Shown: piece after piece, positions 47,938-48,001 of the stretch | Numbering within the stretch: position 1 is the first letter of the stretch | Layout: each line of letters starts with the position of its first letter | Source of the DNA: Pseudomonas sputi | Lineage (GTDB): Bacteria > Pseudomonadota > Gammaproteobacteria > Pseudomonadales > Pseudomonadaceae | Reading direction: 5' to 3' | Assembly (NCBI RefSeq): GCF_021603585.1 | Contig: NZ_BQHI01000034.1 | Span: 1 to 48,001, forward strand | Length of the DNA stretch: 48,001 nt | Translations under genes and position numbers: made by a program | Notes under the pieces: generated by a model | Databases searched by the model: none | The model's input: only the letters and a program-made list of their open reading frames with translations | Told to the model about the DNA's origin: nothing

Positions 47938-48001
47938 ACCAGGTTGGCCTGATAAATCGATCTCCGTACAGAATCGCAAATTGATTCATCGCACTTTTCC
48001 A
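47936..48001 (-). CDS. Possible C-terminal end of an unidentified minus-strand gene
   Basis: Open frame from the window edge reading ...NQFAILYGDRFIRPTW and stopping with TAA just before the hairpin. Only 21 codons are visible; no family can be named and it may not be coding. Confidence 0.25.
   Translation of the reverse strand, partial: WKSAMNQFAILYGDRFIRPTW

Noticed and set aside
1-48001. CRISPR array, rRNA operon, prophage or replication origin
   Set aside because: No regularly spaced repeats, rRNA-like sequence, phage structural genes or DnaA-box clusters were noticed.

Overview
The window reads as a chromosome segment of a fluorescent-group Pseudomonas. Codon use is GC-rich. It has a tRNA-Ser next to a Bax-inhibitor-1 gene, S-type bacteriocin and immunity genes, and an operon that from memory matches the P. 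aeruginosa PA0691-PA0701 block (phdA, tpsB, exbB, exbD, tonB, porin, peptidyl-prolyl isomerase, LysR). No complete transposon, prophage, CRISPR array or rRNA was seen.

Layout. 1-3144 (minus): a PhnD/PhnC/PhnE/PhnE-type ABC importer, possibly for selenate rather than phosphonate, with the last permease cut by the window edge. 3145-3830: no intact gene, but a decayed pqiA remnant. 3831-6005: beta-class GST divergent from a GcvA-like LysR regulator, then a periplasmic cupin. 6069-11311 (minus): an old-yellow-enzyme alkene reductase and a three-gene exported molybdenum hydroxylase (tri-haem cytochrome c, 2Fe-2S subunit, Tat-exported Mo-cofactor subunit), divergent from an MFS exporter followed by a LysR regulator. 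The divergent promoter region is itself a large imperfect inverted repeat. 13820-16731 (minus): a TonB-dependent siderophore receptor with a Fur-box candidate, and the Ohr peroxide reductase.

17115-25297 is one regulon. A TetR regulator, a FadL-like outer-membrane channel, an outer-membrane factor and an RND pump (membrane-fusion lipoprotein plus permease) share four copies of one palindrome, GTGACYA-N10-TRGTCAC, placed before every transcription unit. Its terminator is a near-exact copy of the tRNA-Ser terminator 1.37 kb further on, and this copy includes the tRNA 3' end. That pattern suggests an integration or recombination scar. 25563-35522 holds an LPS-kinase-like gene, tRNA-Ser(TGA), a BI-1 protein, a YceK-type lipoprotein, an Lrp/DMT-exporter pair, a GapN-FUSC operon with an apparent CTG start, and an exported cytochrome c / lactone oxidase / fold-type III PLP protein operon.

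35526-37105 (minus) is a compact HNH-DNase bacteriocin with its immunity gene. 37375-47448 (plus) is a ten-gene block: a Phd/transposase-domain hybrid (PhdA), a TpsB secretion porin, an ExbB with an N-terminal DUF2341+LamG-like ectodomain, ExbD, TonB, a porin, a periplasmic coiled-coil protein, a YbjN-domain protein, a parvulin and an atypical LysR regulator. No TpsA substrate gene is in the window; the bacteriocin pair lies immediately upstream. This block is the best candidate for an under-described system: an energised two-partner secretion and envelope machine. The right end holds a DUF6124-type gene broken by a stop codon.
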